DNA of 5,654 nt from CAZUGH01 sp964619785 (GTDB lineage: Bacteria > Bacillota > Clostridia > Lachnospirales > Lachnospiraceae). The position numbers and the translations under genes are program-made. The stretch spans positions 1 through 5,654 of the forward strand of contig CAZUGH010000093.1 in NCBI GenBank assembly GCA_964619785.1. The letters run 5' to 3'. Positions 1 through 5,654 of the stretch are shown piece after piece (positions within the stretch are counted from its first letter, which is position 1; every line of letters begins with the position of its first letter). The notes beneath the pieces are model-generated. The model was given only the letters and a program-made list of their open reading frames with translations, did no database searches and was not told the origin of the DNA.

Positions 1-153
1 TCTTGCCTGACCTTCATCATCTGGAGTGATAATTCGGGCACCACTTCCTACGGTATCTGCATCCGCCCTAACAGGAATCCACATCATAAAACACATCAAT
101 ACTAGCAGGCTAATCACCCGCAACCACCTTAATTTTCCTATCTTCATAAACAT
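1..153 (-). CDS. N-terminus of a secreted or membrane-anchored protein (partial, runs off the window)
   Basis: Only the first 51 codons are present and the reading frame is still open at base 1. The start is ATG at 151-153, with a GAGGAG ribosome binding site at 159-164, five bases upstream. The peptide opens with a basic stretch (K4, K7, R9, R12). A hydrophobic core follows at about residues 13-27 (VISLLVLMCFMMWIP), then VRADADTV, which offers Ala-x-Ala type cleavage near residues 30-32. This is a classic Sec signal peptide, so the product is probably exported or tethered outside the membrane. The mature part seen here (about residues 33-51) is polar and shows no domain I recognise. A second in-frame ATG at 145-147 is a possible but less well spaced start. 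The gene lies behind the terminator of the metG operon and is probably transcribed separately. Its function cannot be assigned. Confidence 0.75.
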   Translation of the reverse strand, partial: MFMKIGKLRWLRVISLLVLMCFMMWIPVRADADTVGSGARIITPDDEGQAR

Positions 154-206
154 ATACACTCCTCTTCATTTATAAACCTCATCATGTATTACCATATATT
201 TCTTGT

Positions 207-234
207 ATTGTATAGTATCTATAAATTTTGTATG
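207..234 (-). promoter_or_regulatory. Weak candidate promoter for the exported-protein gene
   Basis: The only A/T-rich gap between genes (154-317) holds the terminator at its high-coordinate end. The rest is a leader of roughly 100 bases before the gene that starts at 153. Within it, TACAAT (207-212, one mismatch to TATAAT) sits 16 bases from CATACA (229-234, only three matches to TTGACA). The pairing is poor and such A/T-rich sequence gives many chance matches, so this is a guess. No riboswitch-like structure is apparent in the gap. Confidence 0.2.
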
Positions 235-257
235 TACTATTTTGCCTATAAATAAAG

Positions 258-295
258 AAAAACAAGATTATCGTCCGAGCAATAACCTTGTTTTT
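258..295 (-). terminator. Intrinsic terminator of the metG-to-S1 operon, possibly bidirectional
   Basis: Read on the minus strand, AAAAACAAGGTTATTG (280-295) pairs with CGATAATCTTGTTTTT (258-273). The stem is 16 bp with two G-T wobbles, and the loop is six bases (274-279). The end of the stem forms the U-tract, and a further T-rich stretch (CTTTATTT) follows. The hairpin begins 22 bases after the stop codon of the S1-domain gene. The base of the stem is A on one side and T on the other, so it could also stop plus-strand transcription, although no plus-strand gene is seen here. Confidence 0.85.
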
Positions 296-317
296 GTGCA
301 TAATATTTATTTTTATT

Positions 318-1226
318 TTAATCCAGCTTAATTCCAGCTAACAAACTTCCAAGCGATGTTGTCGCCTCTTCCCCGGATTCATACTCGATTCCTTGTTCTT
401 CTCCCACTTCAGATAGTTCAGGTGAGATGTCTTCGGCATCCTTCATGCTTAACTTAATCTTGCCTTCGGAGATATCAATTACCTTCACTTTAACGGTCTG
501 TCCAAGCTTTACTACTTCATTGGGTGAATGAAGAAACTTTCCACAGATTTGTGAGATGTGTACCAGTCCAGTCAGGTCATCTCCAAAACGAACGAAACAA
601 CCATATGGCTCAATCCGCTCAATTACACCTTCTGTTACATAGCCTTTTGACAGGGCATTGAGTTTATCTTCGTGAAGTCTCGCTGCTTCTTCCTTGGCTA
701 CTTCCTTTGCCGAGAGAACTAACTTATTCTTCTCTGGGTCGCAAGTGATGACAATAACTTTGAGGTTTTCCCCTACAAAATCATCCACATTTTCCACGTA
801 AGAGAGGGATAGTTGAGATGCTGGGATAAAGCCCCGAATTCCTTCTACAAAGGCAACAACACCTGCATTTACCGAGGTTTGAACCTTAACGTCATATATT
901 TTTCGATTCGTCATAGCATCTTCAAGAATCTCCCATGCCGCATTTTGTCTTGCCTGTTTCAAGGACATCAATACACGGCCCGCTCCATCGTCTGTATCGA
1001 GAACCATCGCGGTGATTTCATCGCCAACGCGAATCTCATCCATCGCATGAAAGGAAGGATCGTCACTATATTCGTCTGGCTTGATTACGCCCTGTGAATA
1101 ACTATTCAAGTCCACATTGACTTCCTCTTCTTCTACTGCGATAACGGTTCCCTTGACCATGTCTCCATATCGGAACTGGCGAAAGGACTGATTGATTTCA
1201 TCTTCATAATCTTTCATTGATTCCAT
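318..1226 (-). CDS. Stand-alone RNA-binding protein with three S1 domains
   Basis: A 302-residue cytoplasmic protein containing three S1 (OB-fold) repeats, at about residues 19-90, 105-174 and 194-262. The third is the most canonical: it has GYVTEGVIERIEPYGCFVRF, then GLVHIS, and ends in KIKLSMKD. The first two end in RVLMSLKQA and KLVLSAKE, the usual last strand of the fold. Proteins of this kind bind single-stranded RNA and relate to ribosomal protein S1. There is no IspH domain, unlike the IspH-S1 fusions of some clostridia. A strongly acidic linker (about 264-288) leads to a short hydrophobic tail, SLGSLLAGIKLD. The start at 1226 is chosen because AAAGGAG (1237-1243) lies ten bases upstream; the next ATG (1217) would be 19 bases away. 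The start is two bases after the stop of the alarmone synthetase gene and its ribosome binding site lies inside that gene, so translation is probably coupled. Whether it is the main S1 of this cell or an accessory S1-like protein cannot be decided here. Confidence 0.9.
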   Translation of the reverse strand: MESMKDYEDEINQSFRQFRYGDMVKGTVIAVEEEEVNVDLNSYSQGVIKPDEYSDDPSFHAMDEIRVGDEITAMVLDTDDGAGRVLMSLKQARQNAAWEILEDAMTNRKIYDVKVQTSVNAGVVAFVEGIRGFIPASQLSLSYVENVDDFVGENLKVIVITCDPEKNKLVLSAKEVAKEEAARLHEDKLNALSKGYVTEGVIERIEPYGCFVRFGDDLTGLVHISQICGKFLHSPNEVVKLGQTVKVKVIDISEGKIKLSMKDAEDISPELSEVGEEQGIEYESGEEATTSLGSLLAGIKLD

Positions 1227-1228
1227 GT

Positions 1229-1885
1229 TTACTCAACTCCTTTATTATCTTTTTGTTCCTCAATATATGTGTGTGCATATTCGTTAAGGGACAACATTTT
1301 CTTATCTAAAAATGCGATGAAGTCAGCGCATTCTTTTAACTCAGCACGAATTCCTTCTGGTGCTCCATCCTGAAATTTATAATAAATCTTGTGCTCTAAA
1401 CTTGCCCAAAAATCCATCGCTATTGTTCGAATCTGAATTTCCACCTTGATTTCCTCTACCTTGTGAGCAAGGTAAACCGGTACACTGATTATCATATGAT
1501 AACTCATGTATCCATTTTCCTTTGGCTTCGCGATATAGTCTTTTACCTTCAGAACCTTGATATCCTTCTGTCTTTGAATCGCTTCAACAATTCTATAAAT
1601 GTCCGATGTAAATGGACAAATGACACGCACACCAGCTAGGTCATTGACATGTTCTACGATATTCTCTACAGTAATCTCCACATCGTGGTCTTGTAGCTTC
1701 CTTGCAATGCTCTTCGACGACTTAATTCTCGATGTGATGTATTCAATTGGATTGTATTGATTTCTCAACTGATACTCATTTTTTAAAATCTCTAACTTCG
1801 TTGTAACCTCTTTGATTGCGGCATCGTATAAAAGTAAAGTCTGGCTCCACTCATCTGCCTCATCATAAAATATTGGTAATCCCAT
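1229..1885 (-). CDS. relP: Small alarmone synthetase, RelP/YwaC type ((p)ppGpp synthetase)
   Basis: A 218-residue protein that transfers pyrophosphate from ATP to GDP or GTP, making ppGpp or pppGpp, the stringent-response signals. It carries only the RelA/SpoT synthetase domain. There is no HD hydrolase and no TGS or ACT domain, and the length fits small alarmone synthetases. Visible motifs are NPIEYITSRIKS (residues 45-56, ATP/basic region), DLAGVRVIC (82-90, with the metal-binding Asp82), KVKDYIAKPKENGYMSYH (113-130), and EIQIRTIAMDFWASLEHK (149-166, with the catalytic Glu149). From memory, the last block and the N-terminal part match Bacillus YwaC (RelP/SAS2) better than YjbM (RelQ/SAS1), so RelP type is favoured, but no alignment was run. 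Met127 stands where Arg is common. The ATG at 1885 follows an AAAGGA site (1892-1897). The gene starts 27 bases after rsmA and is followed two bases later by the S1-protein gene, so its level should follow that of translation genes unless an internal promoter exists. Confidence 0.93.
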   Translation of the reverse strand: MGLPIFYDEADEWSQTLLLYDAAIKEVTTKLEILKNEYQLRNQYNPIEYITSRIKSSKSIARKLQDHDVEITVENIVEHVNDLAGVRVICPFTSDIYRIVEAIQRQKDIKVLKVKDYIAKPKENGYMSYHMIISVPVYLAHKVEEIKVEIQIRTIAMDFWASLEHKIYYKFQDGAPEGIRAELKECADFIAFLDKKMLSLNEYAHTYIEEQKDNKGVE

Positions 1886-1912
1886 ATGTTTTCCTTTCCC
1901 CTGTTACGTTTG

Positions 1913-2770
1913 CTATCCTAGCAGATTGGCAAGTTTAGCAAAATCCTGCAATGAAAATGTTTCACCCCGAATGGAAGGAGATACCCCCATCTCCTCGAGA
2001 GCTTCTTGAATCTGTTCCTTTGTAAAATCGAGTTCGCTACTGTTGTTTAAACCATTCACAAGTGTCTTGCGGCGCTGGTTGAAGGAGGCACGTATCAGCC
2101 GAAACATCAACTTCTCATCGTTCACTTCAACCGGTGACTGTTCGAGACAGCTAAGACAAATGACAGCACTTCCCACATTTGGCCTTGGCATAAAACAGTT
2201 TGGTGGTACATTGGCTGCAATGTATGGCTTGGAATAGTATTGGACTGCTAACGACAGGGCTCCATAAATCTTGCTTCCCGGTGTCGCCTGCATGCGCTCT
2301 GCCACTTCTTTCTGCACCATAATTGTAATATTGTCAAGGGGCACATGACTTTCAAATAGCCCCATGATAATCGGTGTTGTAATATAGTAGGGCAGATTGG
2401 CAACGACCTTGACCTTCTTGCCGTCGTTATATCTGTCCGCCAATGCTTGGATATCCTGCTTTAGTATATCTCCGTGAAGAATTTCCACATTGTCATATTC
2501 CTTTAATGTCTCTTGCAAAATCGGAATTAAATGTGCATCAATCTCAACCGCCAATACCTTTCTGGCATGTTCGCACAGATATTGCGTCATCGTTCCAATT
2601 CCTGGGCCAATCTCTAAAACAAAATCATCCTCTGTAATTCCTGCTGCCTCGATAATCTTCTCAAGTACATGAGTGTCAATCAGAAAATTCTGCCCAAATT
2701 TCTTCTGAAAATGAAAATCGTGTTTTTGTAATACAGCGATTGTCTCTTGTGGGTTTCCTAATGATGCCAT
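1913..2770 (-). CDS. rsmA: 16S rRNA (adenine1518-N6/adenine1519-N6)-dimethyltransferase RsmA (KsgA)
   Basis: A 285-residue cytoplasmic enzyme that uses S-adenosylmethionine to dimethylate two adjacent adenines in the loop of helix 45 of 16S rRNA, a late step of small-subunit assembly. Loss of this activity gives kasugamycin resistance. The family signature is complete: KKFGQNFL (23-30), the SAM-binding EIGPGIG (53-59), the acidic VEID (75-78), GD at 100-101, the catalytic NLPYY (125-129), FMPRPNVGSAV (193-203) and FNQRRKTL (230-237). Length is normal for the family. The start is ATG at 2768-2770, preceded by a strong GGAGG (2777-2781) at six bases, the best ribosome binding site in the window. 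It lies 49 bases after tatD, a gap that holds most of a hairpin. In Bacillus the gene just upstream is rnmV; here it is tatD directly. Confidence 0.98.
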   Translation of the reverse strand: MASLGNPQETIAVLQKHDFHFQKKFGQNFLIDTHVLEKIIEAAGITEDDFVLEIGPGIGTMTQYLCEHARKVLAVEIDAHLIPILQETLKEYDNVEILHGDILKQDIQALADRYNDGKKVKVVANLPYYITTPIIMGLFESHVPLDNITIMVQKEVAERMQATPGSKIYGALSLAVQYYSKPYIAANVPPNCFMPRPNVGSAVICLSCLEQSPVEVNDEKLMFRLIRASFNQRRKTLVNGLNNSSELDFTKEQIQEALEEMGVSPSIRGETFSLQDFAKLANLLG

Positions 2771-2795
2771 CCTCTACCTCCATACCATAACGCAC

Positions 2796-2831
2796 CACAA
2801 GATGTGATGCCTCACAGCATCACATCTTGCG
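2796..2831 (-). repeat. Perfect inverted repeat (hairpin) across the tatD stop codon
   Basis: The arms CAAGATGTGATGC (2817-2829 on the minus strand) and GCATCACATCTTG (2798-2810) are exact reverse complements of 13 bases around a six-base loop, TGTGAG. In RNA, one G-U and one C-G pair extend the stem to 15 bp. The upstream arm contains the last codons and the TGA stop of tatD. The hairpin ends about 14 bases before the GGAGG of rsmA. No run of U follows, so it is unlikely to be an ordinary intrinsic terminator. A role in mRNA processing, stability or partial attenuation between tatD and rsmA is possible. Confidence 0.8.
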
Positions 2832-3587
2832 ATATAATTTACAAGCGTTTTCTCTTGTCTGTTCAATTACTTTCTCTTCTGTTAAACCGCGTAATGCGGC
2901 AATCTCCTGAACTACGAAACGTAGATTCGAAGAATCATTTCTACTACCTCGATGTGGCTCTGGTGCTAGGTAAGGACAGTCTGTCTCAAGGACGATATGC
3001 TCCATCGGAATTGATTTCACAACTTCCTTTACCTTCTTTGCATTCTTAAATGTAACCACACCACCAATGCCAATATAGAATCCCATCTTGACATATTCTC
3101 TCGCCATTTCAACCGAATAGGAATAACAGTGAATCACTCCACCGATTTCCTCCGCCTTCCTAGCTTTCATGATGGTCATTGTATCTTCCGCAGCTTCTCG
3201 ACTGTGTATAATCACCGGCAAGGATACCTCTCTTGCCAAATCAAGCTGTCGTTCAAACCACTTCTTCTGTACCGCTGGGTCTGGTTGGTCATAATAATAA
3301 TCCAGTCCAATCTCACCAATCGCAACAATCTTCTCATCTGCTGCTGCCTGACGCAGCCATTTCATCTTGTCTGCATCTAACTCGGCAACCTCATTGGGAT
3401 GAACACCCACAGCTCCATAGATAAATGGGTATTGCTTCGTCAATGCCAATGCAGCCTTACTCGACTCTATGTTGGCTCCAACTGTCACCATTCGTTCTAC
3501 ATTATGGGATTCCATGGACATTAACAATTTATCTCGGTCCACATCATACTGCTCATCATCATAATGAGCATGTGTATCTATTATCAT
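2820..3587 (-). CDS. tatD: TatD-family metal-dependent deoxyribonuclease
   Basis: A 255-residue TIM-barrel metallo-hydrolase of the TatD/YcfH/YabD group. Characterised members are 3'-5' DNA exonucleases linked to DNA repair and fragmentation; the exact substrate of this copy is unknown. All expected metal ligands are visible: His6 and His8 in DTHAH, Glu92 in GEIGLDYY, His128 in PVIIHSR, His153 in GVIHCYS and Asp203 in ETDCPYLAP. The C-terminal PHRGSRNDSSNL segment is also typical. Length matches the family. I chose ATG at 3585-3587 because MIIDTHAHYDD is the normal N-terminus and an AGAGG site lies five bases upstream. An in-frame GTG at 3618-3620 would add 11 residues not usual for the family and would overlap metG. 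The gene begins 16 bases after the metG stop, the common metG-tatD pairing of Firmicutes. Its stop codon lies inside a hairpin arm. Confidence 0.95.
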   Translation of the reverse strand: MIIDTHAHYDDEQYDVDRDKLLMSMESHNVERMVTVGANIESSKAALALTKQYPFIYGAVGVHPNEVAELDADKMKWLRQAAADEKIVAIGEIGLDYYYDQPDPAVQKKWFERQLDLAREVSLPVIIHSREAAEDTMTIMKARKAEEIGGVIHCYSYSVEMAREYVKMGFYIGIGGVVTFKNAKKVKEVVKSIPMEHIVLETDCPYLAPEPHRGSRNDSSNLRFVVQEIAALRGLTEEKVIEQTRENACKLYRKM

Positions 3588-3592
3588 AATTA

Positions 3593-3597
3593 CCTCT
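3593..3597 (-). promoter_or_regulatory. Ribosome binding site that fixes the tatD start
   Basis: On the minus strand AGAGG is followed by TAATT and then ATG (3585-3587), a five-base spacing. It lies in the 16-base gap after the metG stop codon and would fall inside the reading frame if the upstream GTG at 3618-3620 were used. It therefore supports the shorter product. Confidence 0.7.
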
Positions 3598-3603
3598 TTA
3601 TCC

Positions 3604-5559
3604 TTACATAATCTCTGCACCAGATGGCATAGACTTCTCCGGTGTCATCAGAGACAAGTTGCCTTCTGCATCCTCTGCACACAGAAGCATTCCCTCGGAG
3701 AGTACACCTGCTAATTTTGCTGGTTTCAGATTCACAAGAACCATAACCTTCTTACCAACCATCTCTTCTGCACTATAGTGTGCCTTGATACCAGATACAA
3801 TCTGCTTGGTCTGACTACCAATCTTCACCTGAGAACACAATAACTTCTTAGATTTCTTAACTTCTTCACAAGCGATAATCTCACCGACCTGGAATTGCAT
3901 TTTCATAAAATCATCAAAGGTAATCTCTTCCTTCAGCTCGATGTCGATACCAGCTTCTTCTGGCACTCCATTGGCTGCTGCCTGTGCTGCCTGAACCTCT
4001 GCCGCCTTCTCCATCACTTCTTCTAAGTCCTTACGTGCAAATAATATCTCTGGTGTCTCAGTCACTTTGGTTCCTGATTCATAGAGACCAAACTGATTCA
4101 TTTTCTCCATCTCACGTGTCTTCGCATTCAGCTGTTTCAAAATACGCTCTGCTGTCTCTGGCATAAATGGAGCCAATAGAGTTGTTCCTATGCAGATTCC
4201 TTCTACCAGGTTGTATAAAACCTCTGCCAAACGATCCTGCTTATCGGCATCTTTTGCAAGTGCCCAAGGCATCGTCTCATCAATATATTTATTACAACGT
4301 TTGAACAACGTGAATATCTCTGTCACTGCATCTGCCACACGAAGTTTATCCATCTTCTCTGTCACTTTGGCACAAGTACTAACTGCCAAGCTCTTCAGTT
4401 CTTCATCCACTGGCTCTGTCACACCGGTACTCTTCACAACACCATCAAAGTACTTGTTCGACATCGAGATTGTACGATTCACCAGATTACCCAATGTATT
4501 CGCCAAATCTGAGTTCATGCGCTCTGTCATCAACTCCCAAGAAGCTACACCATCATTTTCAAATGGCATCTCATGAATCAAGAAATAACGTACCGCATCA
4601 ACGCCAAATTCATCCACCAAATCATCCGCATAGATTACATTTCCCTTACTCTTACTCATCTTACCATCACTCATAACAAGCCATGGATGACCAAAAATCT
4701 GCTTTGGCAATGGAAGGTCGAGTGCCATAAGCATAATTGCCCAATATATCGTATGGAAACGCAAGATATCTTTACCAATCAGATGAAGGTCCGCTGGCCA
4801 AAACTTGTTGTACAGCTCGTCATTCTCTCCATCCATATCAAAACCAAGTCCAGTAATATAGTTGCTTAATGCATCAATCCATACATAGATGACATGTTTA
4901 TCATCGAAGCTTACTGGTATTCCCCACTTGAAGCTTGTTCGGGATACACACAAATCCTGAAGACCTGGAAGAAGAAAATTATTCATCATCTCATTCTTAC
5001 GTGACTCCGGCTGAATGAAGTCTGGGTGATCCTTGATATACTGAATCAACTTGTCGCCATACTTACTCATCTTGAAGAAGTATGCCTCTTCCTTCGCTGG
5101 CTGAACCTCTCTTCCACAATCAGGGCACTTGCCATCGACTAGCTGTCCCTCGGTGAAGAAAGACTCACAAGGGGTACAATACATTCCTTCATAATGACCT
5201 TTGTAAATGTCACCTTTATCATATAATTTCTTGAAAATCTTCTGAACCTGTTTCTCGTGATAATCATCAGTCGTTCGAATAAATTTATCATAAGAGGTAT
5301 TCATCATATCCCAAATTCTCTTGATCTCTCCTGCTGTCTCATCAACGAATTCCTTTGGGATTACTCCTTTTTCCTCTGCCTTCTGCTCAATCTTCTGTCC
5401 ATGCTCGTCTGTTCCTGTCTGGAATCTTACGTCAAATCCCTGGAATCTCTTGTAACGGCAAATCGCATCTGCCAACACAACTTCATATGTGTTACCGATG
5501 TGTGGCTTACCAGAAGTATAGGCAATGGCTGTGGTTAAATAATAAGGTTTCTTATCCAT
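3604..5559 (-). CDS. metG: Methionyl-tRNA synthetase with C-terminal tRNA-binding domain
   Basis: A 651-residue cytoplasmic class I synthetase that joins methionine to initiator and elongator tRNA-Met. Counting from ATG at 5557-5559, the Rossmann catalytic domain carries the HIGH-type HIGN (20-23). A single zinc knuckle has two CxxC pairs (Cys128/131 and Cys145/148), and KMSKS is at 300-304. A helical anticodon-binding domain follows (about 345-480). After an Ala/Glu-rich linker (about 511-545) comes an EMAP/Trbp111-like OB-fold (about 548-651; FDDFMKMQFQVGEI, VSGIKAHY, VNLKPAKLAGVLSEGM), which helps dimerisation and tRNA binding. Architecture and length fit the Firmicute MetS type. An ATG three codons upstream (5566-5568) has its SD only one base away, whereas the chosen start has ten bases, so the shorter form is preferred. 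It is the first gene of the operon, with its own promoter and a leader of about 33 bases. Confidence 0.97.
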   Translation of the reverse strand: MDKKPYYLTTAIAYTSGKPHIGNTYEVVLADAICRYKRFQGFDVRFQTGTDEHGQKIEQKAEEKGVIPKEFVDETAGEIKRIWDMMNTSYDKFIRTTDDYHEKQVQKIFKKLYDKGDIYKGHYEGMYCTPCESFFTEGQLVDGKCPDCGREVQPAKEEAYFFKMSKYGDKLIQYIKDHPDFIQPESRKNEMMNNFLLPGLQDLCVSRTSFKWGIPVSFDDKHVIYVWIDALSNYITGLGFDMDGENDELYNKFWPADLHLIGKDILRFHTIYWAIMLMALDLPLPKQIFGHPWLVMSDGKMSKSKGNVIYADDLVDEFGVDAVRYFLIHEMPFENDGVASWELMTERMNSDLANTLGNLVNRTISMSNKYFDGVVKSTGVTEPVDEELKSLAVSTCAKVTEKMDKLRVADAVTEIFTLFKRCNKYIDETMPWALAKDADKQDRLAEVLYNLVEGICIGTTLLAPFMPETAERILKQLNAKTREMEKMNQFGLYESGTKVTETPEILFARKDLEEVMEKAAEVQAAQAAANGVPEEAGIDIELKEEITFDDFMKMQFQVGEIIACEEVKKSKKLLCSQVKIGSQTKQIVSGIKAHYSAEEMVGKKVMVLVNLKPAKLAGVLSEGMLLCAEDAEGNLSLMTPEKSMPSGAEIM

Positions 5560-5569
5560 GATATCCATT

Positions 5570-5576
5570 CCTCTCT
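5570..5576 (-). promoter_or_regulatory. Ribosome binding site deciding between two metG starts
   Basis: AGAGAGG on the minus strand lies one base before ATG at 5566-5568 and ten bases before ATG at 5557-5559. A one-base gap is too tight for normal initiation, so the second ATG, giving MDKKPYYLTT, is the likelier start. The product differs by only three residues (MDI). Confidence 0.6.
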
Positions 5577-5598
5577 GTATCTAGTCTAGTATCTTCCT

Positions 5599-5627
5599 AT
5601 TTTAAAGGGAAACCATGGAAAAGTCAA
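5599..5627 (-). promoter_or_regulatory. Sigma-A type promoter of the metG operon
   Basis: On the minus strand, TTGACT (5622-5627) and TAAAAT (5599-5604) are separated by exactly 17 bases. Each has five of six matches to the consensus for the housekeeping sigma factor. Transcription should begin near 5592-5593, leaving a leader of about 33 bases to the preferred metG start. That is far too short for a T-box or SAM riboswitch, so regulation by one would need a second promoter beyond the window. Confidence 0.8.
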
Positions 5628-5654
5628 GAGCTTTGGTCAGCTAACTCGCCAACC

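Larger units (their letters stand above)
258..5593 (-). other. Inferred five-gene transcription unit metG-tatD-rsmA-relP-S1 protein
   Basis: One strong promoter precedes metG, and the only convincing intrinsic terminator follows the S1-protein gene. All five genes share a strand, with gaps of 16, 49, 27 and 2 bases and an SD sequence before each. No good internal promoter was noticed, but the hairpin after tatD could split expression. The grouping joins tRNA charging, ribosome maturation, stringent-response signalling and RNA binding. Co-transcription is inferred, not shown. Confidence 0.7.

Noticed and set aside
813..1097. Plus-strand open frame of 94 codons inside the S1-protein gene
   Set aside because: It is antisense to clear S1 domains and has no family resemblance, so it is a chance open frame.
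2796..2831. The tatD-rsmA hairpin as an intrinsic terminator
   Set aside because: The stem is strong, but on the minus strand it is followed by TGGTGCGTTATGG, which has no U-run. Complete termination would also cut off the three downstream genes, for which no good separate promoter is visible.
3588..3620. N-terminal extension of tatD by 11 residues from a GTG start
   Set aside because: It would overlap the metG end and place the good ribosome binding site (3593-3597) within the coding frame. The family normally begins right at the MxxDTHxH motif.
4190..4576. Plus-strand open frame of 128 codons inside metG
   Set aside because: It is antisense to the conserved anticodon-binding part of methionyl-tRNA synthetase, its product is Ser/Thr/Leu-rich with no recognisable motif, and no proper ribosome binding site was noticed. 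It is a shadow of the real gene.
5581..5589. CTAGTCTAG near the metG transcription start as an operator
   Set aside because: The symmetric arms are only four bases (CTAG on each side of one base) and do not extend outward, too little to support a regulator site.

Overview
The window is 5,654 bases of bacterial chromosome. All recognisable genes lie on the minus strand, so transcription runs from high to low coordinates. Gene content and order (metG, tatD, rsmA), strong Shine-Dalgarno (SD) sequences, a sigma-A type promoter and an A/T-rich intrinsic terminator point to a Firmicute. A clostridial relative of the Lachnospiraceae is my best guess. That placement rests on overall protein resemblance and cannot be proved from sequence alone.

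The layout reads as one nearly self-contained transcription unit. A good promoter (TTGACT, 17-base spacer, TAAAAT; 5599-5627) sits just upstream of metG, methionyl-tRNA synthetase (3604-5559). Next come tatD, a TatD-family metal-dependent nuclease (2820-3587), and rsmA/ksgA, the 16S rRNA adenine dimethyltransferase (1913-2770). They are followed by a small (p)ppGpp synthetase of the RelP/YwaC type (1229-1885) and a stand-alone protein with three S1 RNA-binding domains (318-1226). A 16-bp hairpin terminator (258-295) closes the unit. Gaps inside it are 16, 49, 27 and 2 bases, all typical of an operon. After an A/T-rich spacer, the first 51 codons of a separate secreted or membrane-anchored protein (1-153) run off the window edge.

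The operon's theme is translation. MetG charges tRNA, RsmA finishes the small ribosomal subunit, the S1 protein probably binds mRNA or ribosomes, and the alarmone synthetase can lower translation and growth under stress. TatD is the usual passenger next to metG. All five genes look intact, with catalytic motifs in place.

I found no mobile element, CRISPR array, tRNA or rRNA, and no clearly new biological system. The points most worth a second look are four. First, rnmV (ribonuclease M5), which in Bacillus lies between tatD and rsmA, is missing, and a perfect 13-bp inverted repeat spans the tatD stop codon at that junction. Second, the alarmone synthetase is tightly coupled to an S1-domain protein. 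Third, Met replaces the usual Arg in the synthetase's NGYxSxH motif. Fourth, the S1 protein has an acidic linker ending in a hydrophobic tail.
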